The notes under the pieces: model-generated | The model's database searches: none | What the model was told of the DNA's origin: nothing | Seen by the model: the letters and a program-made list of their open reading frames with translations, nothing else | In this document: piece after piece, positions 6,957 through 16,051 of the stretch | How positions within the stretch are numbered: position 1 is the first letter of the stretch | Layout: each line of letters opens with the position of its first letter | Translations under genes and position numbers: made by a program | From: Rhizorhapis suberifaciens | GTDB taxonomy: Bacteria > Pseudomonadota > Alphaproteobacteria > Sphingomonadales > Sphingomonadaceae | Length of the DNA stretch: 37,632 nt | Direction: 5' to 3' | Assembly: GCF_014200045.1 (NCBI RefSeq) | Contig: NZ_JACHOV010000015.1 | Location: 1 to 37,632, forward strand

Positions 6957-9176
6957 ATGAGGGCCTTGGGACCAGTATCTGCGGCGCTTAGCGCGCTGTT
7001 AGCTTCGACAAGCTACGCACAGACCCCTCCGGACACGACAGGTGCGGACGCGGCCAGCAACGACACCCCCGTCGATATCGTTGTTACGGCTCAGCGCAGA
7101 GCGGAAAACCTGCAAGACACCCCGATTGCGGTAACGGCGGTGACGGCCGCGGCCGCCCAGAACCTAGGTCTGGCCGACGTCAAGGACATTGCGGCGATTA
7201 CGCCCGGTGCGAGTTTCACCACGACGAACGGCTTCTTCACTTCCCGCATCCGTGGGATCGGCTCGGATTTCGTCTCGGTGGGCATCGAGTCTCCGGTCGC
7301 GATCTATGAAGACGGCGCCTATCTGACGCGAACCCTTACCGTTAACGAAATTATCGATAATTTCGACATCGGCAGCATTCAGGTGCTCCGCGGGCCGCAG
7401 GGTACCCTGTACGGTCGCAATGCGACTGGTGGCGTCATTATCATCAACAGTGCCGACCCGACATCCAAGTTTGAGGGGCGGGTACGCGGGGAGATCGGCA
7501 ATCTCGAGCATCGGCAACTGAATGGCATGATCAACCTGCCGCTGGGTGAAGATCTCGCCTTTCGTGGAACCGCCAGCTACAAGCACGAGGGTGGCCACGT
7601 CCGCAACCTAATCACGGATAGCGACATCGGCGGTGGACGGACTTATAGTGTACGGGGTAAACTGCGCTGGCAACCGGGAAATGCCGATATCGTCCTCGGC
7701 GGGCAGTATTACGACACCGCATATCGGCTTGGGCCGCTGCAATCGCTCGCACGTAACGACTCGACTTGCTATGCCTGCGTCCTCTTTCCAGGCGTCGTCA
7801 GCCCCTCTGTCGACCTCTTTGAGACCGAGAGCGTTGTCAATCTCCAGCCGGTCAGAACCAAATATTACGGCGCCAATCTGAAAATGAGCTTCGAAATCGG
7901 CGACTTTCAGCTGACGAGCACGACGACATATCGTAAGCAGAAGACAGTCGACAGCGCAGGCGATGCGGACTTGACCCCGTTGCTCGGCTTCGAATTTGCC
8001 GTGCCGAGATCCGGCGGCAGGTCATACACACAGGACTTTCTGGTCAGCTCCAAATTGGACGGTCCGCTCAATTATCTGTTCGGATTGAGCTACCTGAATG
8101 ACAAGGGTATTTTCAACACACGCTTTGTGGGTGATCCCGCTTTGGGCCTCGGCGGCACCGGGCTTACCCCCGACACGGCGTTCGGCGCCGATAACACAGC
8201 GCTAACGAAGTCTTACGCCGCGTTCGCCGAGGCATATTATCAGCTTACCGACACCCTCAAGGCCACGATTGGCGGACGTTACACTTATGAGGAGCGCTCC
8301 GCACACGTCGAGTTTACCGTCGGTGGTGCGTTTGACTTGAGCACAACGCAGCGTGCGTTTACGCCGCGTTTTGTGTTGGCTTGGGATAACGGACCGACCA
8401 ATCTTTATTACAGCTTCACCCGCGGCTTCAAGGCGGGGGGATTTCCGGGTCCGATTTTTGCGCCGATTGATCCTGTGCTGCCCGAGAAGATTTTCAGTCA
8501 CGAAGTCGGCGTCAAGCAATCCCTGTTCGACAATCGCCTCCGCCTGAATGCGGCCGCCTTCTACTTCAAGAACAAGGGCCTGCAGACCCAGACTATCGAT
8601 TTGCAGTCGGGTGGGACAATCACGGCCAATGCCGGCGCACTCGAGAATTATGGCGTCGAGGTCGAGGCGCAAATCCTCCCCATGGAAGGGTTGACTCTCG
8701 GCGTCACCGGCTCCTGGCAACATGCCCGTTTCAAGCCTTACGAGAATGCCGCGATCGCCTGCTTCGATCCTACCGCTGTCGCGCCGGTCCCAACCCTTAG
8801 TCGTTGCTTCACCGATCTTACCGGGACACCACCCCCGCAAGCTCCGGACTGGTCAGGCTCGTTTAATGCGACCTATGAATTCCCCATCGCAACGTGGACC
8901 GCCTCGCTTTCGGGAATCGCCCAATATCGCTCCTCAATCTATTACACACCGGGCGCGGGCGGCGAGCTACAGGCAGATCGTGATGGAGAGCGCTTCCTCG
9001 TGAATGCGTCAGGCTATGTTAGCCCGCCCGGAGAAAACCTCCGGATCGGCTTCTACGCCCTAAATGTGTTCAACAAGAAACATGTCGCCTTCGTCCAGAC
9101 CGACACGACTTTCGGTGTGTACCATAATGCGGCAAGGCCCCGCACATACGGCCTGCGCCTCGAATATTCTTTCTGA
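6957..9176 (+). CDS. TonB-dependent outer-membrane receptor 1
   Basis: A 739-residue outer-membrane receptor. Residues 1-22 are a signal peptide ending SYA before QTPP. The TonB-box-like VDIVVTAQRR (about 40-50) precedes a plug with LQDTPIAVTAV and the plug end VLRGPQGTLYGRNATGG (about 145-160). The 22-strand barrel follows, with AFTPRFVLAWDNGPTNLYYS, FTRGFKAGG, and a terminal LRLEYSF whose last Phe is the outer-membrane insertion signal. AAGGGAGG sits just before the ATG. It transports a ligand with energy from TonB-ExbBD; the ligand is unknown, but position beside a catabolic group argues for an organic substrate rather than a siderophore. A CxxC (STCYACV) around residue 275 lies in a predicted loop. 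It is clearly paralogous to receptor 3 at 27462-29723. Confidence 0.95.
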   Translation: MRALGPVSAALSALLASTSYAQTPPDTTGADAASNDTPVDIVVTAQRRAENLQDTPIAVTAVTAAAAQNLGLADVKDIAAITPGASFTTTNGFFTSRIRGIGSDFVSVGIESPVAIYEDGAYLTRTLTVNEIIDNFDIGSIQVLRGPQGTLYGRNATGGVIIINSADPTSKFEGRVRGEIGNLEHRQLNGMINLPLGEDLAFRGTASYKHEGGHVRNLITDSDIGGGRTYSVRGKLRWQPGNADIVLGGQYYDTAYRLGPLQSLARNDSTCYACVLFPGVVSPSVDLFETESVVNLQPVRTKYYGANLKMSFEIGDFQLTSTTTYRKQKTVDSAGDADLTPLLGFEFAVPRSGGRSYTQDFLVSSKLDGPLNYLFGLSYLNDKGIFNTRFVGDPALGLGGTGLTPDTAFGADNTALTKSYAAFAEAYYQLTDTLKATIGGRYTYEERSAHVEFTVGGAFDLSTTQRAFTPRFVLAWDNGPTNLYYSFTRGFKAGGFPGPIFAPIDPVLPEKIFSHEVGVKQSLFDNRLRLNAAAFYFKNKGLQTQTIDLQSGGTITANAGALENYGVEVEAQILPMEGLTLGVTGSWQHARFKPYENAAIACFDPTAVAPVPTLSRCFTDLTGTPPPQAPDWSGSFNATYEFPIATWTASLSGIAQYRSSIYYTPGAGGELQADRDGERFLVNASGYVSPPGENLRIGFYALNVFNKKHVAFVQTDTTFGVYHNAARPRTYGLRLEYSF

Positions 9177-9360
9177 GCAACCTTGTTTCCGTCGGGGCTC
9201 AAAGAGCCTCATGTACAAGGCATATACATTGCGCGTTGAAAAGTGACCCACTGGTGATGAGTTTGTCATTGGTGGGTCGCAATGCGCTGTTCAACTCCCA
9301 GGCGGGCTGGCGGCCATTTTATAACGGACCACAAGGCATGTCGGGATTATGCCACCTCAT

Positions 9361-10506
9361 TCAAAACAAATGACCGAATCTGCTATTATAGGACGAAAAT
9401 GCCTGCCGTATGGCCTCATCGGTACTGCCTACATCCTGAGCTGAGTATTTGGACTCGCCATGCTTGCCCTTGGGGTTTTCGGTTTCCCATTCCCGTATTC
9501 CGTCCAAGGCGCCTTCCGTCAGATCCATTCCTGCAAAGTCATAGATTTTCTTGATCGTTGCTTCCCCATTCTTCACAACATCATTAAAGCCCACGTCCAG
9601 AATTTGGATGTCGGGATTGCGGTCACGCCACTCCATGTGACTGTTCATTGCGGACGACAGCGCATCGACCATTTTTGAGGCAAACGCCTGTCTATTGTCG
9701 AGATCGGAATAAATCCGCCGGGTCGCCATGACTGTACTGGTGACGGAGGGAACGCATTTTACTGGATCGCGGTGCGTGACGATGAACTTTGGCCGCTCAT
9801 AGGCATCGACAAGATATTGTTCTCGCCCAAGATGATTGGGATCCTTGAACAGCCAGGGTCGACTGGGTCCCGCATCTTGCCATTGAAGATATTTGATGAC
9901 CGAAAAAAGATAATCATAGGCCGGTTGCGGATCTGCATGCTCCACCCAATGCGCGAAACTTGGGGCATCGTACATACCGAAAAGGGCGGGATGCCGGAAA
10001 GTCGCCTCCATGAGATAGACATCTTCTTCCGGTTCCTCCGCATGGGAGGGATGACCGACCAGGATTGCCGGCGATTGCTCGTACATCCACTCCTCATGGG
10101 CTTTTGTTTCGCGAATGCGCTGGGCAAGACCGCCGTCTTCCATTCCGGGAATACGGGCAAACTTCATGGTGCCCCAGAAGCGCAGCGTTTGAAAGTCCCC
10201 CGTGGCGCCAAGCATCCGGTGCAATTTCGTGCTTCCGGTTCGAGGCAAGGAAATAATAATCAAGGGAGAGGCAATGCGTTCCCTGCCAATTTCGGGATGT
10301 TCCTTCATGTCCTTGGCAAACCAAAGGCGCTGGATAAGAAGGTTTATGAACCGCTCCTCCAGCCGCTTCTGGCACGAGCCACGAATTTCTGCCTCTCCGT
10401 TTATCGCGTCAATAAGGACAGTAAATCCGTCGCGAAAATCATCCGGGCCGAAATCTGTTAATCCGGTTCGGTTGGACGCAATATTCAATAGTTCTGATGC
10501 GTTCAT
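9361..10506 (-). CDS. PAPS-dependent sulfotransferase family protein
   Basis: A 381-residue sulfotransferase of the Sulfotransfer_3 type. The 5'-phosphosulfate-binding loop is LPRTGSTKLHRML (87-99) on the first strand, and the 3'-phosphate-binding segment is FIVTHRDPVKCVPSVTS (about 241-257). Between them are HAEEPEED (155-162) and WLFKDPNHL (about 218-226), both usual in this bacterial branch. Such enzymes move sulfate from PAPS to a hydroxyl or amine and release PAP. GGAG precedes the ATG. It lies downstream of, and co-directional with, cysD-cysNC-cysQ, which make PAPS and clear PAP, separated only by a molybdoenzyme relic. The acceptor cannot be predicted; a small hydroxylated substrate, lipid or glycan are all possible. 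Confidence 0.9.
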   Translation of the reverse strand: MNASELLNIASNRTGLTDFGPDDFRDGFTVLIDAINGEAEIRGSCQKRLEERFINLLIQRLWFAKDMKEHPEIGRERIASPLIIISLPRTGSTKLHRMLGATGDFQTLRFWGTMKFARIPGMEDGGLAQRIRETKAHEEWMYEQSPAILVGHPSHAEEPEEDVYLMEATFRHPALFGMYDAPSFAHWVEHADPQPAYDYLFSVIKYLQWQDAGPSRPWLFKDPNHLGREQYLVDAYERPKFIVTHRDPVKCVPSVTSTVMATRRIYSDLDNRQAFASKMVDALSSAMNSHMEWRDRNPDIQILDVGFNDVVKNGEATIKKIYDFAGMDLTEGALDGIREWETENPKGKHGESKYSAQDVGSTDEAIRQAFSSYNSRFGHLF

Positions 10507-10565
10507 TTTACGCTCCTGGCCCGGGAAGCAAGGCCGAGTTCATGGTGAGCATATCAAACCTCGCG

Positions 10566-10925
10566 TCAGCGTCCTGCGTCCGCCGGCTGGACAATCTTTT
10601 CGGCATTCTTGAAGTGCATGCCGCGGGGATGAGCCTCTACCTCCTCATAAGTGCTGAGCCCTATATCCACCATCCACCGGATGAGCTCCTCGCAGACCTG
10701 TTTGCGGACAAAGCAATTTCGGGTCCCGGAATGTTGCGGTGGGACGGCGCATGTTCAGCGTCTTTCCCATCCGCAGCGCCAGACCACGAAAAAACTCCCA
10801 TTCGTCGATCCAAATCGCATAATCCCGATCACCGCGGATGTCGATGATTTTGCCGGCCTCTTCCGTCACCTAAGACCACACATCGCGGCGCAGTTACCAC
10901 AATAGGTGAGGTGAGTGGTCATCAT
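10566..10925 (-). pseudogene. Molybdopterin oxidoreductase relic, deleted and frameshifted
   Basis: The beginning (ATG at 10925 or 10922, with GGGAAG upstream) reads MTTHLTYCGNCAAMCGL, the C-x2-C-x3-C start of the [4Fe-4S] domain of DMSO-reductase-family molybdoenzymes. A stop then requires a frameshift, after which VTEEAGKIIDIRGDRD continues the same domain. The sequence next jumps to DEWEFFRGLALRMGKTLN, a stretch from much later in such enzymes, and after another frameshift to RKQVCEELIRWMVDIGLSTY followed by EEVEAHPRGMHFKNAEK and a stop at 10566. A protein of around 700 residues is reduced to about 120 codons in three frames, so it is non-functional. It separates cysQ from the sulfotransferase. 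Confidence 0.65.
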
Positions 10926-10943
10926 GCTTCCCGTTCTTGAGCG

Positions 10944-11729
10944 TTACCCACCAGTCTTGAGCGTCGGGGTGACGCCAATATTTTCGGGTTCACGGAAACT
11001 CTGAAGAATGGAAAGCACCGGACCCGCGTGCTCATGCCGGCATATGAGCAGGTCGGGCATGTACACGTCTCGCCGGTTGTAGCGCAGGGGTGTCCCGTCG
11101 ATCCGGCTGGCGTGGAGGCCGTGGGCAATGGCGACAGCGGCAGGAGCACAGCTGTCCCATTCGTACTGACCGCCCGAATGGAGGTAGATGTCCGCCTCGC
11201 CGCGGATCACAGCCATCGCCTTGGCGCCAGCTGAGCCCATTTCCACCAGTTCAGCACCCAGTCTCTGCGCAACCTCAACCGCTTCCTTCGCAGGCCGCGA
11301 CCGGCTGACCACCATGCGCAGGCGCGATGGCGGCGGCGGCACTGCAACCGGCTTGTCAGTCTTCAACACCAAGTCCAGCCCTGGCAAGGCGACTGCGCCA
11401 ATAGTTGCAACCCCATCGATGGCGAGTGCCACATGGACCGCCCAATCCGTCCGTGCTTCGCCATATTCGCGCGTCCCATCAACAGGATCAACGATCCATA
11501 CGCGCGAGTTTGCAAGCCGTTCAGGATTGTCCTTCTCTTCCTCAGACAGCAGCCCGTCGTTCGGCCGCTGCTCACGCAGCGCGTGGACGAGGAACTGGTT
11601 GGCGGTCTGGTCGCCCGCTTTACCCAGCGATTTGCCGCTGAACATGCCGGAAGCGCGCACCTGAAGCAGGATCTTGCCAGCCTGGCCGGCAAGATGGGCA
11701 GCAAGGTCGCAGTCGGTCATGCTGCTCAT
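10944..11729 (-). CDS. cysQ: 3'(2'),5'-bisphosphate nucleotidase CysQ (PAP phosphatase)
   Basis: A 261-residue member of the inositol-monophosphatase-like Li+-sensitive phosphatase family. Metal-binding motifs are SEEEKD (62-67), DPVDGTREY (81-89) and WDSCAP (191-196). CysQ hydrolyses 3'-phosphoadenosine 5'-phosphate (PAP) to AMP, and can act on PAPS, preventing product inhibition of PAPS-using enzymes. The start overlaps the cysNC stop by four bases and AAGAAGG lies upstream, so it is coupled to cysNC. An alternative ATG three codons later (11720) is possible. Position in one operon with PAPS synthesis and close to a sulfotransferase supports a role in PAP recycling. Length and motifs are complete. 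Confidence 0.93.
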   Translation of the reverse strand: MSSMTDCDLAAHLAGQAGKILLQVRASGMFSGKSLGKAGDQTANQFLVHALREQRPNDGLLSEEEKDNPERLANSRVWIVDPVDGTREYGEARTDWAVHVALAIDGVATIGAVALPGLDLVLKTDKPVAVPPPPSRLRMVVSRSRPAKEAVEVAQRLGAELVEMGSAGAKAMAVIRGEADIYLHSGGQYEWDSCAPAAVAIAHGLHASRIDGTPLRYNRRDVYMPDLLICRHEHAGPVLSILQSFREPENIGVTPTLKTGG

Positions 11730-13639
11730 GGGATCAGCCTTCTTACAATTTCCTCCGCCGCTTCCTCTGCGGTCATGGCCGTGGTGTTGACGCGGATTTC
11801 CGGCGTCTCGGGCGGCTCATATGGGCTGTCGATGCCTGTGAAGTGCTTCAATTGCCCGGCGCGCGCCTTCTTGTAGAGTCCCTTGACGTCGCGTTCTTCG
11901 GCGACATCGAGAGGGGTATCGACGTAGACCTCGAAAAATTCGCCAGGCGCGATCATCTGCCGCACCATGTCCCGCTCGGCCCGGAAGGGGGAGATAAAAG
12001 CGGTAATGACGATGAGGCCAGCGTCTGTCATCAGCTTTGCGACCTCGCCCACACGGCGGATATTTTCCACCCGGTCGGCGTCGGTGAAGCCAAGGTCGTG
12101 GTTAAGGCCGTGCCGCACATTATCGCCGTCGAGCAGGAAGGTGTGGCGGTTCATCCGCGCCAGCTTCTTCTCGATCAGGTTGGCGATGGTAGATTTGCCC
12201 GCACCCGACAGCCCCGTGAGCCAGAGCACGGCAGGCTTCTGGTTTTTGACCTGTGCATGATGCTCGCGGGTGACATCAGTCGCCTGCCAGTGAATATTGT
12301 CGGCTCGCCGGAGCGAAAATTGGATCATTCCTGCCGCCACCGTGGCGTTCGTCAATTTGTCGATCAGGATGAAGCCACCAAGGTCCCGGTTCTGCGCGTA
12401 GGTCTCAAACGGAATTGTGCGGTCGGTGGAAATATTGGCAACGCCAATGGCGTTGAGGTCCAGCGTCTTGGCCGCCAGATGCTCCATGGTGTTGACGTTG
12501 ACCTGATATTTCGGGCTTGCAACAGTTGCGGTGACGGTCTGCGTACCGATCTTCATCCAATAGGGTCGCCCAGGCAGAAGTTCAGCCTCGTCCATCCACA
12601 CCAAGGTCGTCTCGAACTGGTCCGCTGCCAGCACTGGAGTGTCGGCAATGGAGATGACGTCGCCTCGCGAGCAGTCGATCTCATCTGTGAAGCAAAGGGT
12701 GACGGACTGGCCCGCCACGGCCTGTTCAAGGTCTCCGTCACGGGTAACAATCCGCTTGATAGTCGTGATCTTCCCTGAGGGAAGAACGCGGACGGTGTCG
12801 CCAGGCTTGATGGTGCCGGTGGAAATCTGGCCCGAAAAGCCGCGAAAGTCGAGGTTCGGACGGTTTACCCACTGTACCGCCATGCGGAAAGGTTTGGCCG
12901 CATCAGTGGTGCTGTCGATTTCGACCGTCTCCAGATGCTCCAACAGTGCCGGGCCCTTATACCAAGGGGTGTTTTCCGACGGACCAGTGATGTTGTCGCC
13001 CTTGAAGCCGGAAATGGGCATGGCTGTGAAGCTCTCGATGCCGATCGACTTGGCGAAGGCGGTATATTCCTCCACGATCGCATCGAATTTGGACTGGTCA
13101 TAGCCGACCAGATCCATTTTGTTTACCGCCAGCACGATGTTCTTGATGCCGATCAGGTGCGCCAGATAGCTGTGGCGGCGGGTCTGCACCAGCACGCCTT
13201 TGCGTGCGTCAATCAAAATGACAGCGAGGTCGGCAGTTGATGCCCCTGTCACCATGTTGCGGGTGTATTGCTCGTGACCAGGCGTATCCGCGACGATGAA
13301 CTTGCGTTTTTCCGTGGCGAAGAAGCGGTAGGCGACATCGATGGTAATGCCTTGCTCGCGCTCCGCGGCGAGCCCGTCAACCAAGAGCGCAAAGTCGATT
13401 TCCTGTCCCTGCGTGCCGACACGCTTGGAGTCCGCTTCCAGCGCCGCAAGCTGGTCTTCAAAGATCATCTTGCTGTCATAGAGCAGGCGGCCAATCAGCG
13501 TCGACTTGCCGTCGTCCACCGACCCGCAGGTGATGAAGCGCAGCATCGTCTTGTGCTGATGTACCTCCAGATAGGAGTCGATATCCGAAGCGATCAGCGC
13601 ATCGGCCTGATAGGCATTTTCGATTAGCGTGTTGGTCAT
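11726..13639 (-). CDS. cysNC: Bifunctional sulfate adenylyltransferase large subunit / APS kinase (CysNC)
   Basis: A 637-residue fusion. The N-terminal GTPase (CysN) has the P-loop GSVDDGKS (39-46), DTPGH (118-122) and NKMD (173-176), then EF-Tu-like beta-barrel domains to about 445. The C-terminal APS kinase (CysC) has GLSGAGKS (476-483) and [10 protein letters not shown] (504-513). With CysD it makes adenosine 5'-phosphosulfate from ATP and sulfate, driven by GTP hydrolysis, and then phosphorylates it to PAPS. The fused form is the one found in NodQ and many alphaproteobacteria. The start overlaps the cysD stop by one base, and the stop overlaps cysQ, so all three are tightly coupled. All key residues are intact. 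Confidence 0.97.
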   Translation of the reverse strand: MTNTLIENAYQADALIASDIDSYLEVHQHKTMLRFITCGSVDDGKSTLIGRLLYDSKMIFEDQLAALEADSKRVGTQGQEIDFALLVDGLAAEREQGITIDVAYRFFATEKRKFIVADTPGHEQYTRNMVTGASTADLAVILIDARKGVLVQTRRHSYLAHLIGIKNIVLAVNKMDLVGYDQSKFDAIVEEYTAFAKSIGIESFTAMPISGFKGDNITGPSENTPWYKGPALLEHLETVEIDSTTDAAKPFRMAVQWVNRPNLDFRGFSGQISTGTIKPGDTVRVLPSGKITTIKRIVTRDGDLEQAVAGQSVTLCFTDEIDCSRGDVISIADTPVLAADQFETTLVWMDEAELLPGRPYWMKIGTQTVTATVASPKYQVNVNTMEHLAAKTLDLNAIGVANISTDRTIPFETYAQNRDLGGFILIDKLTNATVAAGMIQFSLRRADNIHWQATDVTREHHAQVKNQKPAVLWLTGLSGAGKSTIANLIEKKLARMNRHTFLLDGDNVRHGLNHDLGFTDADRVENIRRVGEVAKLMTDAGLIVITAFISPFRAERDMVRQMIAPGEFFEVYVDTPLDVAEERDVKGLYKKARAGQLKHFTGIDSPYEPPETPEIRVNTTAMTAEEAAEEIVRRLIP

Positions 13640-14550
13640 CAGAAATACCCCTCCTGCTTTTTCTTTTCCATGCCCGCGCCGCCCGCATCCTTGTCGATGG
13701 CGCGGCCCTGCCGCTCGGAAGTGGTGGTGAGCAGCATCTCCTGAATAACTTCGGGCAGCGTCGCTGCCTTGCTCTCCACGGCGCCGGTCAGCGGATAACA
13801 GCCAAGGGTGCGGAAGCGGATGGAGCGCTGAACGGGTTCTTCGCCATCCTTCAAGCGGAAGCGCTCATCATCCACCATCAGGAGCATGCCGTCGCGCTCA
13901 ACAGTGGGACGTGGAGCCGAGAAATACAACGGCACGATCTCGATGCCCTCCAGATGGATATATTGCCAGATGTCGAGTTCGGTCCAGTTGCTGATCGGGA
14001 AGACGCGCACGCTCTCCCCCTTGGCCTTGCGCGCATTATAAAGCCGCCAAAGCTCGGGCCGCTGGTTCTTTGGGTCCCAGCGGTGATTGGCTGAACGGAA
14101 GGAAAAGATGCGCTCCTTCGCCCGGCTCTTCTCCTCGTCGCGTCGCGCGCCACCAAAGGCTGCGTCAAAGCCATATTTTTCCAGCGCCTGCTTCAGCCCT
14201 TCCGTTTTCCACATGTCGGTGTGCAACGATCCATGGTCGAAAGGATTGATCCCTTTCTCAAGCGCTTCCGGGTTATGATAGACGAGCAACTCCATGCCAG
14301 CATCGCGGGCAGCCTTGTCACGCAAATCGTACATGGCTCGGAATTTCCAGGTCGTATCGACATGCAACAGCGGAAAAGGAGGTGGCGAAGGAAAAAACGC
14401 CTTCTTCGCCAGATGCAGCATAACGGCGCTGTCCTTGCCAACGGAATACATCATGACGGGCCGCTCGGCCTCGGCTACAACCTCGCGCATGATATGAATA
14501 CTTTCCGCCTCCAGCCGCTGAAGGTGGGTGAGCCCGGATGTCGGTGTCAT
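13639..14550 (-). CDS. cysD: Sulfate adenylyltransferase small subunit CysD
   Basis: A 303-residue protein, the same length as CysD of enteric bacteria. It opens [18 protein letters not shown], has the modified PP-loop SVGKDS (36-41) of the ATP-pyrophosphatase fold, then [35 protein letters not shown] and the terminal [14 protein letters not shown]. It forms the catalytic ATP sulfurylase with CysN. The ATG at 14550 is chosen because GGAGAG lies just upstream and the sequence then matches the family start; the open frame continues to 14685 but through low-complexity leader sequence. It is the first gene of the cysD-cysNC-cysQ operon. Confidence 0.97.
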   Translation of the reverse strand: MTPTSGLTHLQRLEAESIHIMREVVAEAERPVMMYSVGKDSAVMLHLAKKAFFPSPPPFPLLHVDTTWKFRAMYDLRDKAARDAGMELLVYHNPEALEKGINPFDHGSLHTDMWKTEGLKQALEKYGFDAAFGGARRDEEKSRAKERIFSFRSANHRWDPKNQRPELWRLYNARKAKGESVRVFPISNWTELDIWQYIHLEGIEIVPLYFSAPRPTVERDGMLLMVDDERFRLKDGEEPVQRSIRFRTLGCYPLTGAVESKAATLPEVIQEMLLTTTSERQGRAIDKDAGGAGMEKKKQEGYF

Positions 14551-14606
14551 TAATCTCTCCGTCGATGCTATTTTCGAGCTCATTAATGTAAAGCGAATCG
14601 CTGCCA

Positions 14607-14627
14607 CCCCCCCGTTTGGGGGGGGGG
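14607..14627 (-). promoter_or_regulatory. C-tract/G-tract hairpin in the cysD leader
   Basis: On the minus strand ten C residues (14627-14618), AAA and C are followed by seven G residues (14613-14607), able to form a very stable stem of about seven G-C pairs with a short loop, roughly 60 bases before the cysD ATG. No T-run follows in the direction of transcription, so it is not a typical intrinsic terminator. It may be a 5' UTR structure, or only a slippery homopolymer tract. The sequence CATTAATGTA (14581-14590) lies between it and the start codon. No known riboswitch fold was recognised in 14551-14757. Confidence 0.35.
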
Positions 14628-14757
14628 CTCTCTTTTGCTGCTGCCAAGCTAGGGATTCCATCTTCGGGTTGAGAGGCCGCAACAATCAGGCTCTACCCAT
14701 CGCATCTCGCGCAAATGTCCCGGGTCGTTGCTGGCGTTGCCTCGGGGGGCACTGCAT

Positions 14758-15837
14758 CTAACCGAGCGATCCGAGGAGATCGCGTACCATCCGGGTGAGC
14801 GCCGCTTGCCCATGCGAGTTGGTCTTGCAATAAACCGTCTTTGAATATTTGCGTGCTGTTTCCACGCTCACACCTAGTTCGGCTGCGGCCCCCGGTATAC
14901 CGCTTCCTCTGGAAATAGCCTGAGCGAGTTGAGCCTCTCTCGGGGTGAGATTCAGTAAGACGGCAAGCTCGCGACTTCGATCCGTATCGTCCGTTGCTTC
15001 TGCCTGAACATAGACGATTAATCGGGCGCTGCTGAAGATGGACGCCCCCTCAATCGCAAAAGGTTGAATAAGAAGATTGAGACCGAGGCCGGGTCTATCC
15101 GAAATCTGGATGACTGCGGGTTCCTTCACATCCCCGGCAGCAAAAGACCGGATTGTTTCGGCCAAACGCTGCTCAGATTTCTTCATTGTTCCGTGCAGGC
15201 GACCGTCCGAACCGGCGTAGAGAAGCGAGCCTCCAACTAGGTGTTTCGCCGCTTCTCGATCATTGTCCAAAATTACGCCGTCCGCCGTCAACAGAAACCA
15301 ACCTTGGCGTCGCAAGCACGCGGCTTTGTCCGTCGCGGAACTTCTCAATTTTGCGTGTTCATAAAACGAATAGATGCGAAGCGCTATTTCCAGATGGGGA
15401 GTCAGCGCATCGAGGAGTGACGACTCCGCAGTGCTAAATTCAGTGTCCCCACGGGAAGCAATAAGCCACCCTTCGATGCCTGCGGAAACAACTCGAACGA
15501 TACGAACGTAGCAATTTGCCCCAAAGACTTCTGATCCCTCCGGTATGCACTCATTCACTTCAACCGAGGTGTAGACACGCATTGCGCGAAGGCGAGACCT
15601 CAACAGTATTTTGATAGCTTCGTCTAATTCGTTGATTGTTCCATGCGAACGTTCGGGTTCTGCCGTAATTGAAAAGCCGGAGAAATGCTGATCGGCTCCG
15701 CCAACCAGGTACATTCTCATCCTTTCAGCCCCTAGCCTGCGGCGCAAGCGGCTGAGGAACGTGTTCCAAATCGGGAAGTCGCCCATGCCGTCGTAAAGCG
15801 CCGTCAGCAGATCAAATTCATCCACCCTAGATAACAT
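14758..15837 (-). CDS. LuxR-type helix-turn-helix transcriptional regulator
   Basis: A 359-residue regulator. The C-terminal 65 residues form a LuxR-family HTH: LTPREAQLAQAISRGSGIPG, followed by AAAELGVSVETARKYSKTVY ending near the C-terminus, where 'LTPRE..' and 'A..LG.S..T.R.....' are the hallmark positions. The N-terminal 280 residues look like a GAF/PAS-like sensory region without a recognisable receiver domain or ATP-binding motif; autoinducer-binding residues are not evident. It starts at the ATG at 15837. It is transcribed in the same direction as the oxygenase gene at 16052, but 214 bases separate them, so it probably has its own promoter. It may control the flanking operons; the effector is unknown. 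Confidence 0.88.
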   Translation of the reverse strand: MLSRVDEFDLLTALYDGMGDFPIWNTFLSRLRRRLGAERMRMYLVGGADQHFSGFSITAEPERSHGTINELDEAIKILLRSRLRAMRVYTSVEVNECIPEGSEVFGANCYVRIVRVVSAGIEGWLIASRGDTEFSTAESSLLDALTPHLEIALRIYSFYEHAKLRSSATDKAACLRRQGWFLLTADGVILDNDREAAKHLVGGSLLYAGSDGRLHGTMKKSEQRLAETIRSFAAGDVKEPAVIQISDRPGLGLNLLIQPFAIEGASIFSSARLIVYVQAEATDDTDRSRELAVLLNLTPREAQLAQAISRGSGIPGAAAELGVSVETARKYSKTVYCKTNSHGQAALTRMVRDLLGSLG

Positions 15838-16051
15838 TATATAACCTCACGGACGACTTAGGTTCTTGCGGACAAGCTGCAATGCTTCAAACCGATTTTC
15901 CCGCACGTACCACTGCCGCCCCAGTTAAAAGCTTATTGGTCCTAGAGTACTAAGTTGCTCGACGGGGTCAATTCCCGAATTCAGGATTGGATTTTTTGCC
16001 TGGTTGACGAGTCATATGTCCCAATAATTTGTCGCCGATCACTGTCCCACT

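Noticed and set aside
8202-8840. 212-codon minus-strand frame opposite receptor 1
   Set aside because: Antisense shadow of a strongly supported receptor gene.
9230-9300. Inverted GACCCAC/GTGGGTC arms near GTTGAAAAGTGACCCAC, reminiscent of an IS21-type end
   Set aside because: No istA or istB sequence adjoins it and I could not verify terminal repeats, so it is not listed as a mobile element.
11843-12778. 311-codon plus-strand frame opposite cysNC
   Set aside because: cysNC is unmistakable on the other strand; the antisense translation shows no family features.
14551-14757. Possible riboswitch in the cysD leader
   Set aside because: Apart from the C/G hairpin I found no arrangement matching SAM-type or other known sulfur riboswitches.
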